In this document: piece by piece, positions 24,701 to 34,331 of the stretch
How the letters are laid out: every line of letters begins with the position of its first letter
How positions within the stretch are numbered: position 1 is the first letter of the stretch
Source of the DNA: Planctomycetota bacterium
Lineage (GTDB): Bacteria; Planctomycetota; Planctomycetia; Planctomycetales; Planctomycetaceae
NCBI GenBank assembly: GCA_014584345.1
Contig: JACTNB010000013.1
Span: 186,001 to 250,000 of the forward strand
Direction: 5' to 3'
DNA: 64,000 nt
Program-made: the position numbers and the translations under genes
The notes under the pieces: model-generated
The model's database searches: none
What the model saw: the letters and a program-made list of their open reading frames with translations, nothing else
Told to the model about the DNA's origin: nothing

Positions 24701-26079
24701 CCATGCACGTCGGTCAACCGGAAAGCGCGTCCCTGATAACGGAATGTCAGGCGCTCATGGTTGATGCCCAGCAGGTGCAGCAGCGTCGCCTGAAAATCGT
24801 GGATGTGGACCGGATCCTCCTCGATGTTGTAACTGAACGGATCGGTCCGTCCATGCGCCAGTCCACCCCGTACTCCACCGCCGGCCAGCCACATGGTGAA
24901 ACAGCGGGGGTGATGATCCCGTCCGAAATTGCTCCCGGCTAATTTCCCCTGGCAATAGTTCGTGCGACCGAATTCTCCTCCCCAGACCACCAGAGTATCC
25001 TGCAGCAGGCCCCGCTGCTTGAGATCCGCAATCAACGCCGCCGCCGCCTGATCGGTCTCCCGGCACTGTTTCCGCAAGCCCCCGGGCAACCCCCCGTGAT
25101 GATCCCATTCCGGATGATACAGTTGGATAAAGCGGACCCCCCGTTCCGCCAGACGACGGGCCAGCAGGCAGTTTGCGGCGAAGGTCCCCGGATTCCTCGC
25201 GTCTTCGCCATACAGCTTGAAGCTGTGCTCCGGTTCGTCCTCCAGACGCGTCGCTTCCGGAATCGAGGTCTGCATGCGAAACGCCATCTCATACTGTGCG
25301 ATCCGCCCCTCGATCTGAGGATCGGCATTGTCGCGCTGCTCCCGCCGATGCAGTTCCCGCAACGCGGCATACATCTCCCGGCGTGTTTCCAAGCCGATCC
25401 CCGGCGGATTTTCCAGGTACAAAATCGGATCCTTGCCACTGCGAAACCGCACCCCCTGATGCGAAACGGGCAGAAATCCGTTCCCCCAGTAATTGGTTCC
25501 CAGCGGCTGGCCCCCCTTGTCCTTGGTGATCAAGACCACAAAACCCGGCAGATCCTGGTTTTCGCTCCCCAGGCCATAATTCACCCAGGCCCCGATGCTG
25601 GGACGGCCCGGGAACTGCGAACCCGTCTGGATGTGATTCACCCCCGGGCCATGATTGATCGCCTCGGTGTGCATCGTGTGGATCAGGCAGAGTTCGTCGG
25701 CAACCCCCGCGGTGTGCGGCAGCAGTTCGCTGAACCAGTGCCCCGCCTCGCCATGTCGCGTGAATTTGAAGGGAGAACCGACCAGCGGCAAACTCGATTG
25801 ATTCCCCGACATACCTGTCAGCCGCTGAGTCCCCCGAACTTCCGCGGGCAATTCCTGGCCATGCATTTCGTTAAGCATAGGTTTGTAGTCGAACAGATCC
25901 ATCTGCGAGGGACCGCCCGACTGAAACAGGAATATGACCCGCTTGGCCCGCGGGGGATGATGGGGCGCCAACAGGGCACTTCCACTTTCCGCAGGCGCCT
26001 CTGCCGGATTAAGCAGTTCCGCCAAGGCGATGGAACCGAGGCCCATTCCAAACTGATTCAGAAACTGACGACGCTGCAT
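24673..26079 (-). CDS. DUF1501 family secreted protein without adjacent partner
   Basis: A 468-residue DUF1501 protein related to the one at 1907-3310. It starts MQRRQFLNQFGMGLGSIALAELL, a Tat-like N-terminus, with GAGGG five bases before the ATG at 26079; longer frames to 26292 are not supported. Family marks are FLFQSGGPSQMDLFDYKP, WGGEFGRTNYCQG, FGRDHHPRCFTMWLAGGG and HIHDFQATLLHLLGINHE. Unlike the first copy, it has no PSCyt1/DUF1549/DUF1553 gene beside it: the next gene upstream is trpB and the 3' neighbour is a convergent ketoacyl synthase. Confidence 0.92.
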   Translation of the reverse strand: MQRRQFLNQFGMGLGSIALAELLNPAEAPAESGSALLAPHHPPRAKRVIFLFQSGGPSQMDLFDYKPMLNEMHGQELPAEVRGTQRLTGMSGNQSSLPLVGSPFKFTRHGEAGHWFSELLPHTAGVADELCLIHTMHTEAINHGPGVNHIQTGSQFPGRPSIGAWVNYGLGSENQDLPGFVVLITKDKGGQPLGTNYWGNGFLPVSHQGVRFRSGKDPILYLENPPGIGLETRREMYAALRELHRREQRDNADPQIEGRIAQYEMAFRMQTSIPEATRLEDEPEHSFKLYGEDARNPGTFAANCLLARRLAERGVRFIQLYHPEWDHHGGLPGGLRKQCRETDQAAAALIADLKQRGLLQDTLVVWGGEFGRTNYCQGKLAGSNFGRDHHPRCFTMWLAGGGVRGGLAHGRTDPFSYNIEEDPVHIHDFQATLLHLLGINHERLTFRYQGRAFRLTDVHGHVVDKILA

Positions 26080-26263
26080 GACGCCCTCGCTGATCTGTTG
26101 CGGGGATTCCCACGGAAATCGAACCGACCATTCCATGTCGGATAACGCACTGTCTCCCTCCCCAGGCTCTGTCCACTCAGGGGGGCTTTGAGATACCGTG
26201 TGTATTGTCTCCCCGTAGCCCGGCCAGGTCCAGTCAAAACCGGAAATCGGCCCCCCGTGACCG

Positions 26264-27487
26264 TTACAACTCCTGCCCCAGCAGCCGGGCAACTTCGTGC
26301 ACGTCTTTATCGCCTCGTCCAGACAGGCAGAGGATAATAATGTCGTCCGGACTACGCTGCCCAGCCGTTTTCAGCACATGCGCAATCGCATGGGAACTTT
26401 CGACAGCGGGAAGAATCCCCTCGAGCCGCGCCGTGAGTTGGAAGGCGGCGAGCGCTTCCTCGTCGCTGATGGTGCAATACTGCACCCGCCCGGTGTCTTT
26501 CCAATAACTGTGTTCCGGGCCAACCCCGGGATAGTCGAGTCCTGCCGAGATCGAGTGCACATCAAGTGTCTGGCCATCGTCGTCCTGCATTACATAACTG
26601 TAGCTGCCATGCAGAATGCCTGGTTTGCCGTAGGTCAGAGGACTGGCATGCTCCCCCGGACCGGCCCCGCGCCCACCGGCTTCGACGCCCGTCAATTTAA
26701 CCGAGACATCTTCCACGAAGGGGTAAAACATACCGGCGGCGTTGGAACCTCCTCCCACACAGGCTATCACCTCGTCGGGAAGGCGTCCCGTCGTTTCGAG
26801 GCACTGGGCACGGGCCTCGGTTCCAATAACAGATTGAAAATCCCGCACGATCTTCGGAAAGGGATGAGGCCCCACCACGGAACCAAGGATGTAATGCGTG
26901 TTGCCCACGCTGGCCATCCAGTCCCGCAGGGCTTCGTTGACGGCATCGCGCAACGTCCGCGATCCCGACGTGACCGCCCGGACTTCCGCCCCCATCGCCT
27001 GCATCTTGAACACATTCAGCTTTTGACGGCGAATATCCTCCTCGCCCATGTACACCACGCAAGGGAGACCAAAACGGGCACAGGCGGTTGCAGTGGCCAC
27101 CCCATGCTGCCCCGCTCCGGTTTCGGCGATGACGCGGGGTTTTCCCATCCGCCGGGTCAACAGGGCCTGCCCCATGCAGTTGTTGATCTTGTGTGCCCCC
27201 GTGTGATTCAGATCTTCCCGTTTCAGATAGATCCGCGCCCCGCCACAATGGGACGTCAAACGTTCGGCAAAATACAGCGGATTCGGCCGCCCCACGAAGG
27301 TTTTCAGCAGAAAGGCCAATTCTGCCTGAAAGGCGGGATCGCGTTTTGCCTTTTCATATTCGGCGTCGAGTTCGTCGAGCGCGTACATCAATGTTTCGGG
27401 CACGAATCGGCGACCGTAACTGCCGAAGCGTCCCTGGGCATCGGGAACATTTCGAGTCGCGGGACCGACGAGGAGTTCTGCGGACAT
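26264..27487 (-). CDS. trpB: Tryptophan synthase beta subunit
   Basis: Condenses indole with serine to tryptophan using pyridoxal phosphate. The 407-residue protein has the cofactor lysine Lys100 in KREDLNHTGAHKINN, the ETGAGQHGVATATACA substrate loop, the phosphate-binding CVGGGSNAAGMF loop and the catalytic Glu in GVEAGGRG. Length and motifs match TrpB1, the form that works with TrpA. No trpA is within the window on either side, so trp genes are dispersed. No tryptophan leader peptide or T-box was identified upstream. Cytoplasmic. Confidence 0.96.
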   Translation of the reverse strand: MSAELLVGPATRNVPDAQGRFGSYGRRFVPETLMYALDELDAEYEKAKRDPAFQAELAFLLKTFVGRPNPLYFAERLTSHCGGARIYLKREDLNHTGAHKINNCMGQALLTRRMGKPRVIAETGAGQHGVATATACARFGLPCVVYMGEEDIRRQKLNVFKMQAMGAEVRAVTSGSRTLRDAVNEALRDWMASVGNTHYILGSVVGPHPFPKIVRDFQSVIGTEARAQCLETTGRLPDEVIACVGGGSNAAGMFYPFVEDVSVKLTGVEAGGRGAGPGEHASPLTYGKPGILHGSYSYVMQDDDGQTLDVHSISAGLDYPGVGPEHSYWKDTGRVQYCTISDEEALAAFQLTARLEGILPAVESSHAIAHVLKTAGQRSPDDIIILCLSGRGDKDVHEVARLLGQEL

Positions 27488-27803
27488 GACTGGACTTCCG
27501 GCATTTATTCCAAGGGGTAATGGCAGGAGACTCGGGCCCCCACGAAACGGGCGCAGGCCTTCTCCGCTGCCCCATCATAGCGGGAATCCGAGCGGAGGAC
27601 AGACTCAACGACAGCCGTTCCCCCGTTTCGGTTCGATTTCCCGGGCCCGAATTCCCCAGACGGGCGAACTACCGAAGGAACGACCGTGTCTCTCGGGAAA
27701 TTGTTGGTTTGGTGGAGACTTGAAAGCCGATGAATGCCACGGTAGATTATGGCTTGCGGGCTCGGCGGATGGATCGCATTCCGTCCGGCCAAACCTGAAG
27801 ATG
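27488..27803. other. Intergenic region between trpB and tRNA-His
   Basis: About 316 bases between two divergent units. The short open frames here do not resemble proteins. Promoters for trpB and the tRNA must lie here, but I cannot point to a good pair. Confidence 0.4.
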
Positions 27804-27877
<74 letters not shown>

Positions 27878-28100
27878 CTGAATGCTTGTATGTCGTGAAT
27901 TTTTTGTAGGGTACGCTTCGGCACTATATAGGTATGATGCGCTGAAGTCACGCATCTTCATAAAGCCACGGCCTCCACGAGGGACGTCGCAAACTGCGGG
28001 CGAGTACGTGCCGCAATAGTCCACCAGCATCTGTCGAGCAACAGGAGACGACCGGGCGATTCGCCGGTCGTTTGTGCATTTCGGGGCTTGCCGGGTTACC

Positions 28101-28343
28101 TCAGCGGTTGTATTGGGGATAACCGTTGAAGCTATGTCCCTGCTGCGTGTAATACCGGTTAAACGGATACCGCAGGTTGTAATATTCCGTGTTGAACGTG
28201 ACGAACGGAATTTTGGGGCCGATCGGGTGAATGTTGTGCCCCTTGTTTTCCATGTAACGGTAAAATCGGCCGGCTTCTGCTCCTTGAGGGGTGGCCAGGC
28301 TACAAAGGGCAATCAGCCCCAGGGCGATCCATCGCTGACGCAT
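28101..28343 (-). CDS. Small secreted protein, Tyr/Asn-rich
   Basis: An 80-residue protein with a signal peptide (MRQRWIALGLIALCSLATPQ, cleavage near AEA-GRF). The mature part is rich in Tyr, Asn, Phe and His: RFYRYMENKGHNIHP, then NTEYYNLRYPFNRYYTQQGH. AAGGAG lies about nine bases upstream of the ATG at 28343. The longer open frame to 28481 has no family resemblance. No known function; short aromatic-rich exported proteins are common in planctomycetes and may be envelope-associated. Confidence 0.65.
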   Translation of the reverse strand: MRQRWIALGLIALCSLATPQGAEAGRFYRYMENKGHNIHPIGPKIPFVTFNTEYYNLRYPFNRYYTQQGHSFNGYPQYNR

Positions 28344-28484
28344 TCCATCTTCTCCTTCGGCAATACGGCCTTCGCGAACACTCCTTGTTGCTGGATCGTT
28401 TCGGCCAATCGCCTCCGAAAAATTGAACGTCGTCCGCGGAATCGCTCGCCTCAGACTCGATTCCATTGGTACATTCCGCACGCT

Positions 28485-30347
28485 TTACTCAACCGTTACA
28501 CTTTTCGCAAGATTGCGTGGGCGGTCGACATTGCAGCCCCGCAGCACCGCGATGTGATACGACAGTAACTGCAGTGGGATCGATGTAATCAGTGGCTGCA
28601 AATATTCTTCGACGTCGGGCACGAATATGACATCGTCCGCCAATTCCGCGATTTTCTCGTCTCCTTTGCAGGCAATCGCAATCACCGGGCCTTTGCGAGC
28701 CTTCACTTCTTCCAGGTTGCTGATCACCTTGGGGTAAATGCCGCACCGGGGCACGATAAATACCGAAGGCGTTTTTTCATCCACCAGCGCGATGGGACCA
28801 TGCTTCATCTCCGCTGCCGGGTAGCCTTCCGCATGAATATAGCTGATTTCCTTCAGCTTCAGCGCCCCTTCCAACGCGACGGGAAAATTGTATAGACGCC
28901 CCAGATACAGGAAATTTCCACACTGCGCGTATTTTGAGGCAACATATTTCACCATTTCATTGGTTTTCAGTGTCTCTTCGACCAGCCGGGGCATATCGCG
29001 CAGATGAGAAATAATCCGTTTCCCCGCCGGATAGGACAAATGCCGCATCCGCCCGAAAAACAGGGCCAACAGGGTCAGCACCGTCACCTGGGAGGTAAAG
29101 GCTTTGGTCGAGGCGACCCCAATTTCCGGCCCGGCATGCAGGTAAATTCCACCGTCGGCTTCGCGGGCTATCGTGGAGCCGACCGTATTGCAGATGGCCA
29201 GCGTGGAATGTCCCTTGCGCTTGCATTCCCGCATCGCAGCCAGGGTATCCGCGGTCTCGCCGCTTTGAGTAATCGCGAAAATCATCGTGTTTTCGGACAT
29301 CGGAGGATTGCGATACCGCAATTCGCTGGCATATTCCACTTCCGTCGGAATCCGGGCGAATTCCTCCAGCAGGTATTCTCCCACCAGGCCGGCATGCCAG
29401 CTCGTACCACAAGCCGTCAGCACAATCCGGTCGATCCGCCGCAGTTGCTGGGCGGTCAGGTTTAATCCGCCAAACACCGCAGTCGCTTCATCCTCGTTAA
29501 ACCGCCCTCGCATTGCATTTTCAATGGTCGTGGGCTGCTCGAAGATTTCCTTGAGCATATAATGTTCGAAGTCCCCCAGTTCTGAATCGGCGGACTGCTG
29601 ATCGAGCACTTCAATTTTGGGGTCGATCGTGCCACTGTCGCGATGAATAATCTGCAGGTCGTCCGCCGTCAGCAGGGCAATTTCATTATCCGACAGATAC
29701 ACCACTTCCGAGGTATGCCCCGCGAGGGGACTGGCGTCGCTGGCCACGAAATGTTCGTGTTCCCCTATCCCAATCACCAGCGGGCTACCGACCCGGGCCA
29801 CCAGCAGCATATCGGGACAATCCTCAAACAAGACCGCCAGACCATACGTTCCCTTCAGTTGGGCCAGTGTCGCTTGCATCGCCTCCAGGCAGATCGCCTG
29901 CGGGGAACCATCGGGGTGACACTGCTTGAGTTGCTTCATCTCGAACGCCAGCAGATGGGCGATCGCCTCGGAGTCGGTGGCCGTGCGAAACTCATACCCC
30001 TTGGCCTGCAATGCTTTCCGCAACACGGAGTAGTTTTCGATCACCCCGTTGTGCACCAGGCAAATCTCCCCTGCTCCTCCCAGATGCGGGTGGGAGTTCG
30101 TGTCATTGACCTCGCCGTGGGTCGCCCAGCGCGTATGGCCGATCCCCATGCTCCCCCGCAAGGGAGATTCCATAACCAGGTTCCCCAGTTCCTGCACCCG
30201 CCCGGCTTTTTTCCGCAGACTGATCCGACCACCCTCCATGACGGCGATTCCCGCGCTGTCGTAGCCGCGATACTCCAGGCGATGCAATCCATCGATCAGA
30301 ATATTCTGAACCTGCTGATGACCGATGTAACCGATGATGCCACACAT
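28485..30347 (-). CDS. glmS: Glucosamine-fructose-6-phosphate aminotransferase
   Basis: Makes glucosamine-6-phosphate from fructose-6-phosphate and glutamine, the entry to UDP-GlcNAc. The 620-residue protein starts MCGIIGYIGHQQVQNILIDG, placing the nucleophile Cys2 at the N-terminus; this and an AGGATGG site choose 30347 over the longer frame to 30470. The glutaminase domain has HTRWATHGEVND and GVIENY. Two SIS domains follow (LTACGTSWHAGLVGEY, ITQSGETADT, and FLYLGRLYNFPVALEGALKL). It ends with the conserved DRPRNLAKSVTVE. I saw no glmS ribozyme in the leader. Confidence 0.97.
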   Translation of the reverse strand: MCGIIGYIGHQQVQNILIDGLHRLEYRGYDSAGIAVMEGGRISLRKKAGRVQELGNLVMESPLRGSMGIGHTRWATHGEVNDTNSHPHLGGAGEICLVHNGVIENYSVLRKALQAKGYEFRTATDSEAIAHLLAFEMKQLKQCHPDGSPQAICLEAMQATLAQLKGTYGLAVLFEDCPDMLLVARVGSPLVIGIGEHEHFVASDASPLAGHTSEVVYLSDNEIALLTADDLQIIHRDSGTIDPKIEVLDQQSADSELGDFEHYMLKEIFEQPTTIENAMRGRFNEDEATAVFGGLNLTAQQLRRIDRIVLTACGTSWHAGLVGEYLLEEFARIPTEVEYASELRYRNPPMSENTMIFAITQSGETADTLAAMRECKRKGHSTLAICNTVGSTIAREADGGIYLHAGPEIGVASTKAFTSQVTVLTLLALFFGRMRHLSYPAGKRIISHLRDMPRLVEETLKTNEMVKYVASKYAQCGNFLYLGRLYNFPVALEGALKLKEISYIHAEGYPAAEMKHGPIALVDEKTPSVFIVPRCGIYPKVISNLEEVKARKGPVIAIACKGDEKIAELADDVIFVPDVEEYLQPLITSIPLQLLSYHIAVLRGCNVDRPRNLAKSVTVE

Positions 30348-30437
30348 ATTTATCCATCCTGATGCGAACGTGGGGGCTGCTTTGCGGAAAGCTACCAAAA
30401 GCTGGAAACTTTGGTCAACTTGGATCTTCGAAGGTAT

Positions 30438-30770
30438 CCCGTCAGGAAGCGGGCCAGGCGGGTGCAACAACGCGAACTCATTCGATCGAAACGTAGTCCA
30501 CTGGAGTGGTGCGTGACGAAAAACAGGCGGCCCGGGTCAAGCAGGGCCGGTAAGTCAGCGCAAAGGCGGAGAGGCGCAAGGGCGCGGAGAAAACACGATC
30601 TATTCCGCGCCTCCCCACCTCTGCGTTTCATTTCTCATACAGTTACCGATGCGGCAACTTCTGTCTCGAAGATGCCTGGAAACTGGCCGCGCCCGTCAGG
30701 AAGCGGGCCAGGCTTGAGTCGCTGCATGCATGTCGTGATCCACCCCGGTTAACTCGGTTGCGTGCCACCG
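30438..30770 (+). repeat. Dispersed repeat copies in the gap upstream of glmS
   Basis: A short core fragment, CCCGTCAGGAAGCGGGCCAGG, starts at 30438. A full copy runs 30681-30770 (CTGGCCGCGCCCGTCAGGAA onward, ending near CACCCCGGTT). The flank 30629-30680 resembles 17123-17174. Between the copies, 30545-30590 is a different low-complexity purine-rich stretch (GCAAAGGCGGAGAGGCGCAA), of a kind that recurs in many bacterial genomes. The whole gap 30348-30814 has no convincing gene. Confidence 0.8.
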
Positions 30771-30814
30771 GCGGCTTGTCCGCCACTTGGCAGCAGGCTC
30801 GCCGGGACTGTGCC

Positions 30815-31633
30815 TTATTTCTTTCGCGCAATCGCCAGCAGATGTGGGCCCTGGGGGGTGCGGAGCCATTTCAGCAGGCGCTCCAGTTGACCAGTCTGGT
30901 ATTTGTCCTGGCACCGCAGCAGCCGGTAGCGGGCAGCCCGTTTCAGGTAATTATAGCTCCAGTCCCGCCAGGGACGGCCCTGCTGGCACATCGCGAGTTT
31001 GCCGAGATCGCAGGCATCGCAGCTCATCACGTCGAAATCGGCCCGACGAAGCCATTCCGCCAGGGAGTCGCGCGTGATCGACCGGACATGCTGGACGGCA
31101 TGAAATTCCGACTCGCAAAACGGACAATACACAAACGATTGTTCCAGACACTCCGCATGCGGCGTGCTCAGGATTGCCAGTCCCCCTGGCAGCAGCGCCT
31201 CGTAGATTTGCTGGAAGACCTCTGCCAGGTAACGATCGTCGAGATGTTCGATCACCTCGATGCAAAACACCATTTGATAACGGACCGAATGTTCACCCAG
31301 CCATTGACTTAGCGAAAGGGCACCCTGCCATTTGGGACGAGATTGAAACCTGCCGTTCAACGCGGCCACGGACTCTGCGGTGAATTCCACTCCCCGAACG
31401 CCCTGGACATCCCGTTCCTCGAGCAGCAGGTCGATCAGATGTCCCCGCGCGGCGCTGTAATCCAACACCTGTCCCCGCAGCCCGCCCGTCCGCCGCGCGA
31501 TCTCCAGCAGTGCCGGGCCATATTGTCGGCTGAAATACCAGGACTCGTCGCGGTTCCGCTGGGTTTCGTAGGCCCAGAAACGGGACACGCTCTCGTCGGT
31601 CCAGGGTTGTTGCTGGCGGGCAAGGGGTTTCAT
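30815..31633 (-). CDS. Class I SAM-dependent methyltransferase
   Basis: A 272-residue methyltransferase. The SAM-binding first strand is GQVLDYSAARGHLIDLLLEE, followed by the acidic end VRGVEFTAESVAALN, then MVFCIEVIEHLDD and LLPGGLAILSTPHAECLEQS, as in the Methyltransf_23/UbiE-like groups. An unusual CPFCESEFHAVQH segment could bind a metal. The ATG at 31633 has GGAAG upstream; a TTG at 31666 would overlap the ABC gene stop as TTGA. It directly follows the Wzt-like ATPase. In O-antigen systems, methyltransferases cap glycan chains that Wzt C-terminal domains recognise, so such a partnership is plausible here. Confidence 0.85.
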   Translation of the reverse strand: MKPLARQQQPWTDESVSRFWAYETQRNRDESWYFSRQYGPALLEIARRTGGLRGQVLDYSAARGHLIDLLLEERDVQGVRGVEFTAESVAALNGRFQSRPKWQGALSLSQWLGEHSVRYQMVFCIEVIEHLDDRYLAEVFQQIYEALLPGGLAILSTPHAECLEQSFVYCPFCESEFHAVQHVRSITRDSLAEWLRRADFDVMSCDACDLGKLAMCQQGRPWRDWSYNYLKRAARYRLLRCQDKYQTGQLERLLKWLRTPQGPHLLAIARKK

Positions 31634-31662
31634 GCGGGACGACTTCCGGTCATACAGGCGGT

Positions 31663-32943
31663 TCAACGGGCATTCACGGGGGACAGGGACCAGTCCAGTT
31701 GGGGACGCACCACTCCATACCAGTTCGTCGTGGCAAACGAGTCCAGTGATTCGCGAGAAAACGTATCAAAGGCCAGCGCATCTTCCCGGGCCAGGACGAT
31801 TTCATGCGGAAAACGGTTCACGAAGGCACATACCACGTAGGTTCCGGTATTCAGCAGTCCTCCCGGAATCACGCAGCGTGCCCGTATCGTGGAGGTCGGC
31901 AAGGCTTCCCCGAACCATTCCAGCGGCGTCCGACTCAAGCCGGGGGCCGACATCGACCCCAGGACCGGCGTACCGTTGATGTCGCGCAGCCATAAGGCCA
32001 CATAAAGCTTCTGAAGCGGCTTCAAGGGGACAAAATCGATTTCAATCGCCACCGGCAACCCGATATCCACCAGCCCGGTGGTCACCTCCTCCGCACCCTG
32101 GCTAATCCGCACTGCCTGCAAGCGGACGGTCTCGTTCCGAACACTCGGGTCCGACTCCGCCCAGGTCACTTCGCCCGTGCGCTGCTCGCCCAGTTCCCGC
32201 AGATAAGCCCGTGAGACGTCTCGCGGGTTGCCGCTTTGCAGCAACCGGCCCGATTCCAGCAACAGGCATTGACTGCAGATCCCATTCACCGCCGCCATGT
32301 TGTGGCTCACGAACAGCACGGTTCGGCCCGCATGCGCCACCTCGCGCATTTTACCCAGGCATTTTTTCTGAAACGCGGCATCTCCCACCGCCAGCACTTC
32401 ATCGATAATCAGAATCTCCGGTTCCAGATGCGCCGCCACGGAAAAGGCCAGCCGCGTGTACATGCCCGAGGAATAACGTTTCACCGGCGTGTCGATGAAC
32501 TCCTCGATCTCCGTAAAGCTCACGATCTCGTCGAACTTGGCCGCGATCTCACGCCGAGACATCCCCAGAATTGAACCGTTGAGATAAATGTTCTCCCGGC
32601 CCGTTAATTCGGGATGAAAGCCTGTCCCCACCTCCAGCAAGCTGCCGACGCGCCCCCGCGTCCCGATCCACCCCGTCGTGGGACGTGTAATCCGAGATAG
32701 TATTTTCAACAGCGTGCTCTTGCCTGCTCCGTTGCGTCCAATGATCCCCAGCACTTCCCCGGGTTGCACTTCGAACGCGATATCCTGCAAGGCCCAGAAT
32801 TCCTGGCCCACGGTCCCCTGGCTCCGGTTCCTCCCCCTGCTGAACGGAGAAAGCAGCAATTCCGACAGCCGCGCGTAGTCCGCATCCTGGCCGCGACGAA
32901 ATTTCTTGGAGACATGCTCCACGCGGACTACAGGTTCGGACAT
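31663..32943 (-). CDS. Wzt-like polysaccharide ABC transporter ATPase
   Basis: A 426-residue ATP-binding subunit of an O-antigen/teichoic acid type exporter. The N-terminal ATPase has Walker A GRNGAGKST (69-77), signature YSSGMYTRLAFSVA (157-170) and Walker B ILIIDEVLAVGD (177-188). The inserted segment RLSELLLSPFSRG near the start is typical of Wzt/TagH proteins. Residues 240-426 are a beta-rich Wzt-type carbohydrate-binding domain (VDIGLPVAIEIDFVPLKPLQ, GTYVVCAFVNRFPHEIV). No permease (Wzm) gene adjoins it. The start at 32943 gives the usual MSEPVVRVEHVSKKF; its ribosome site is weak. Confidence 0.93.
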   Translation of the reverse strand: MSEPVVRVEHVSKKFRRGQDADYARLSELLLSPFSRGRNRSQGTVGQEFWALQDIAFEVQPGEVLGIIGRNGAGKSTLLKILSRITRPTTGWIGTRGRVGSLLEVGTGFHPELTGRENIYLNGSILGMSRREIAAKFDEIVSFTEIEEFIDTPVKRYSSGMYTRLAFSVAAHLEPEILIIDEVLAVGDAAFQKKCLGKMREVAHAGRTVLFVSHNMAAVNGICSQCLLLESGRLLQSGNPRDVSRAYLRELGEQRTGEVTWAESDPSVRNETVRLQAVRISQGAEEVTTGLVDIGLPVAIEIDFVPLKPLQKLYVALWLRDINGTPVLGSMSAPGLSRTPLEWFGEALPTSTIRARCVIPGGLLNTGTYVVCAFVNRFPHEIVLAREDALAFDTFSRESLDSFATTNWYGVVRPQLDWSLSPVNAR

Positions 32944-33077
32944 GGGAAAATTCCATCCGCGGCAACTCGAAAACCTTGCCAATGCCCAGCATCGGCGGGG
33001 AAAGGGGGGATCTGACGCGACCGAATTATCTTCGATGCGACCACGAATGTAAACCGGCCCCGCCCAATCGCGCCCGA

Positions 33078-34256
33078 TCACCCGGCTCGGGACATCCGCC
33101 GCAACCGGGGCCACAATTCCGACAGTGGTTCTCCCGTCGACAGGATCCAGTTAGGAGCCGATCGTGCCCGTTCCCACCAGCCCAGGGAGACATTCCGTTC
33201 CTGCTCGGGGGCCACCCAGGTCAACAGCCAGTCCCTTTCTCCCCGGAGTGTCGGGAGCCGGATCAGTGATACATGCTGGGCTGCCGGAACACCACAATCC
33301 GCCAGCACATCGGTCACGGTCTCTCGGCTTTCCGCATCCTCCACCGGCGTCAACAGCAGCCTGCCCGTCTCGATCCGTTCCGGAAGCACGAAACTGCGAT
33401 GACTGGAGGAATCGGTATGGAAATATTGAGATGGTATTTCCAAGGCGTGGACATGCAGAAAGTCGCGTCGTTCCCGAACGACCGATTCCAGCAGAGAGGC
33501 TCCCCGGGTCGAATTTCCCGCTGACATGTCCCCGGTCCCCGCATCCCTCTCGCCGCCGGTATCGGAATATTTCGCAGGCCGATCCGTTTCTTCTCCGGCT
33601 TCCGGGCGTTCCCCGCGACCATGGGGGACGCGGATTGGGGGAGAGGTTGCCACCAGGGGGGGAGATACCAGTCGAAAAAACGTGATGGTTTCAACCAGAC
33701 GACGGCGAAATTCCTCCAGGTCGAACATGTCGTCCGAAAGGCACAGCACCCCCGAGGTGTTGCGATGAAAGGCTGGCTGACAGGCCTGATAATTCGGGTC
33801 GGTGCAGCTTGCCAGAGACTCCTGCAACGCCATGACGTAACTCGAATACCCCGAGTATCGACGCAGAATCGTCCCTTCCGCGTCACATACGATGACCGCC
33901 TTGCCATCCGCTGCCTTTCCCGCGGACGTGATTAGCACCACATAACCGGAAGCAGGGGGGAGGCTGCCACGAGACGGCTCCCCCCTGAATGACGCGCATG
34001 CGGGACGCGACAACACAACCCAGGATGCGGGAAATGCGGGTCGACACCCCAGGGTCGTCGCAACGACAAACGGCAATCCTCCCACCCCGGTTGCCCGCCA
34101 GTACCCGTAATGACTCAACAACCACTTCAACGACGCCGGCAACGTCACCCCCAGGTGCTGTTCCGCGCGTACCAGGTTCCGCAGCGGTTCGGGGTTGAAA
34201 CCGCGAAACCAGGCTGCATGATGCTGCACAAATTCCTCGAACCGCTTCAGCGTCAT
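33078..34256 (-). CDS. SUKH (SMI1/KNR4) domain protein
   Basis: A 392-residue protein. The N-terminal 150 residues fit the SMI1/KNR4 fold: FNPEPLRNLVRAEQHLGVTLPASLKWLLSHYG, then a strand GGLPFVV and later GYVVLITSAGKAADGKAVIV and ILRRYSGYSSYVMALQESL. The C-terminal half has a low-complexity charged segment (about 230-275) followed by an unrecognised region with RLLLTPVEDAESRETVTD. ACGGAG six bases before 34256 supports the start. SUKH proteins include toxin immunity proteins and regulatory scaffolds; no toxin gene is visible nearby. It lies between the phosphoesterase and Wzt genes on one strand. Confidence 0.72.
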   Translation of the reverse strand: MTLKRFEEFVQHHAAWFRGFNPEPLRNLVRAEQHLGVTLPASLKWLLSHYGYWRATGVGGLPFVVATTLGCRPAFPASWVVLSRPACASFRGEPSRGSLPPASGYVVLITSAGKAADGKAVIVCDAEGTILRRYSGYSSYVMALQESLASCTDPNYQACQPAFHRNTSGVLCLSDDMFDLEEFRRRLVETITFFRLVSPPLVATSPPIRVPHGRGERPEAGEETDRPAKYSDTGGERDAGTGDMSAGNSTRGASLLESVVRERRDFLHVHALEIPSQYFHTDSSSHRSFVLPERIETGRLLLTPVEDAESRETVTDVLADCGVPAAQHVSLIRLPTLRGERDWLLTWVAPEQERNVSLGWWERARSAPNWILSTGEPLSELWPRLRRMSRAG

Positions 34257-34331
34257 AGCACTCCGTTGTTTCTTTTTCGATTGCGGAATCGAAAGTCCGT
34301 GTCGCAAGGACGATGCATGATTGTTCAAATG

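Noticed and set aside
30348..30814. Possible glmS ribozyme or riboswitch in the leader of glmS
   Set aside because: No conserved ribozyme core could be recognised, and the gap is occupied by dispersed repeats.
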